A DNA stretch of 42,901 bases from NCBI GenBank assembly GCA_027082955.1, contig JALWTA010000037.1, positions 1-42,901 of the forward strand, read 5' to 3'. The notes under the pieces were generated by a model. It searched no databases. It saw only the letters and a program-made list of their open reading frames with translations, and was not told the DNA's origin. Every line of letters starts with the position of its first letter. The stretch's first letter is position 1. Position numbers and translations under genes: made by a program. Of this stretch, positions 41,783 to 42,901 are shown one piece after another. Origin of the DNA: Sulfurovum sp. (GTDB lineage Bacteria; Campylobacterota; Campylobacteria; Campylobacterales; Sulfurovaceae).

Positions 41783-42747
41783 GAGCCATACACCAAAAGA
41801 TTCAAAACTGGTACAAAGAACACGGCAGAACCAACCTGCCGTGGCGCAACACGGATGATTCGTACCCTATTTGGCTCAGTGAAGTAATGCTGCAGCAGAC
41901 ACAGGTCAAAACCGTCTTGGAGCGGTACTACTTTCCGTTTCTTGAGAAGTTCCCCACACTTGAGGCACTTGGCAATGCACCGCTGGATGAGGTGCTGAAA
42001 ATGTGGGAAGGGCTTGGGTACTACAACCGGGCTAAAAACCTGCATAAAACAGCACAAATATTGACTCAAACACAAGGCACTGCCCCCGCACTACCCTCCA
42101 AGATAGAGGAGCTTATGAAACTTCCCGGTATCGGCAAAAATACCGCCCATGCCGTTGCCGCCTTTGCGTTCCGTCAGAGCGTACCAGTCATGGAGGCAAA
42201 CGTACGGCGCATCCTCTGCCGTATCCATGCCATGGAAAATGCCGATGACAAAGCCCTCTGGCAGATCGCCTATGAGATGGTCGACAGAAACGACCCCTTT
42301 GGGTACAATCAGGCGATGATGGACATTGGGGCAACCCTCTGCACACCCAAAGCACCCCAGTGTGAAAGATGCCCCTTTGAGAACATCTGCCAAGGCAAGC
42401 ACGATCCCAAACGCTATCCAACAAAAAAGAGACGTACCGTACCGACACGAGAGCAGCATATCATGCTCAATCTCTACAACAACAAACTCGCCCTCACAAA
42501 ACGGCAAGGGAAATTCCTGCATGGTCTCTGGGGGTTTCCAACTACCGAAGTGCCGCTGTGTGCCGCGGAGTACATAGGCGAAGTGACGCACACCTACACC
42601 CACTTCAAACTCACCTGCAAAGTCTATCTCTATGATGCGCTTGAGCAGAGCGAAGACCACTACTTCACCCCGAAGCAGATACGCCGGCTTGCTATCTCCA
42701 AGGTTGATGAGAAAATCTTGAACTTGTATTTGGATAGTGTGCAGTGA
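41779..42747 (+). CDS. mutY: A/G-specific adenine glycosylase MutY
   Basis: A 322-residue base-excision glycosylase that removes A opposite 8-oxo-G or G. SEVMLQQTQV (Glu35 is the catalytic acid), GLGYYNRAKNLH and the helix-hairpin-helix LPGIGKNTAHAVAAF are intact. The [4Fe-4S] motif is Cys-x6-Cys-x2-Cys-x5-Cys at about 188-204. A C-terminal NUDIX-like 8-oxo-G-reading domain follows (about 225-320), with YTHFKL in place of the usual FSH motif. The catalytic Asp of LDGNV is replaced by Glu (MEANV, Glu139). ATG overlaps the previous gene. Confidence 0.93.
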   Translation: MRAIHQKIQNWYKEHGRTNLPWRNTDDSYPIWLSEVMLQQTQVKTVLERYYFPFLEKFPTLEALGNAPLDEVLKMWEGLGYYNRAKNLHKTAQILTQTQGTAPALPSKIEELMKLPGIGKNTAHAVAAFAFRQSVPVMEANVRRILCRIHAMENADDKALWQIAYEMVDRNDPFGYNQAMMDIGATLCTPKAPQCERCPFENICQGKHDPKRYPTKKRRTVPTREQHIMLNLYNNKLALTKRQGKFLHGLWGFPTTEVPLCAAEYIGEVTHTYTHFKLTCKVYLYDALEQSEDHYFTPKQIRRLAISKVDEKILNLYLDSVQ

Positions 42748-42757
42748 ATAGTTACCC

Positions 42758-42777
42758 AAATCTCGAAATAGAGATTT
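42758..42777. terminator. Weak hairpin after mutY
   Basis: AAATCTC-GAAATA-GAGATTT, a seven-base stem ten bases after the mutY stop. No U-run follows, so termination would be weak. Confidence 0.35.
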
Positions 42778-42828
42778 CGACTTAATGGAAAAAACGGGTT
42801 GCTAAAAACCTAAGCAAAGCCCGGTAGC

Positions 42829-42901
42829 ATGGTGCTTAAAAAGGGATTATTTACAATGCGCTGTAAAAAAATGCCCAAAATGCGGTTCAAACCATACAAA
42901 A
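42829..42901 (+). mobile_element. Start of an IS1-type transposase (InsA-like zinc ribbon), frameshifted, cut by window edge
   Basis: An ATG at 42856 (in frame with one at 42829) encodes MRCKK, then meets a run of seven A (42865-42871). In that frame the sequence goes on as MPKMRF, but one base over it reads KKCPKCGSNHTK, the start of the Cys-x2-Cys zinc ribbon of IS1-type InsA proteins. The second frame has no start codon of its own back to a TAA. Six A instead of seven would join them. Only about 70 bases are present, so the family call is tentative; GGTAGC at 42823 could be near the element's left end. Confidence 0.5.

Overview
The window looks like chromosome from a free-living member of the Campylobacterota (epsilonproteobacteria), most like a Sulfurovum or Sulfurimonas relative. 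This is judged from protein style only: a CetB-like stand-alone PAS protein, pseudopilins with Ala-Phe cleavage sites, a ChaA exchanger, a YeiH-family exporter, TATAAT-like -10 boxes that mostly lack a good -35, and tightly packed operons with TAATG and ATGA junctions. No search was possible, so the genus is an inference.

Layout. 1-164: a near-perfect sigma-70 promoter with A-tracts behind it fires leftward out of the window, probably into a stable-RNA operon. 243-2928 (+): small lipoprotein, BI-1 family membrane protein, SecG, ribosome recycling factor, PyrE. 2944-5865 (-): PAS sensor and a HerA-like ATPase. 5917-16442: a type II secretion locus split into two divergent arms, K-L-M-N-C-D-E-J on the minus strand and G-H-I-F on the plus strand; the plus arm runs on into an RDD protein, an MFS transporter and MobA. 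18591-20711: a LysR regulator divergent from a YeiH-family exporter, with a well-formed LysR box between them. 20924-24820: a diguanylate cyclase, tRNA-Val(GAC), a DUF1778/GNAT toxin-antitoxin pair with its own promoter and operator, and a secreted serine hydrolase; this is the most accessory-looking stretch. 24931-28593 (-): L,D-transpeptidase, CoaE, DapF and a Sel1 protein, a coupled operon with cell-wall links. 28728-34368 (+): a Bat/MoxR operon (BatA, BatB-TPR, BatD, MoxR, DUF58), interrupted before the DUF58 gene by a 305-bp nest of repeats. 34369-41180 (-): an AsmA-like protein cut by an in-frame amber codon, ChaA and a coupled HTH protein, then NrdB, a nitrilase-family amidohydrolase and Pcm. 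41264-42747 (+): an unknown protein and MutY. The right edge enters what looks like an IS1-type transposase with a frameshift in an A7 tract.

The envelope theme is strong. The secretion apparatus, AsmA-like protein, L,D-transpeptidase, DapF, Bat complex and lipoproteins all act in or across the periplasm. I found no clearly new multi-gene system. The observations most worth a second look are the amber codon that separates a well-formed tail from the AsmA-like protein, the nested repeat block inside the Bat operon, a Glu in place of the catalytic Asp of MutY, and several promoters placed so that the mRNA would be leaderless.
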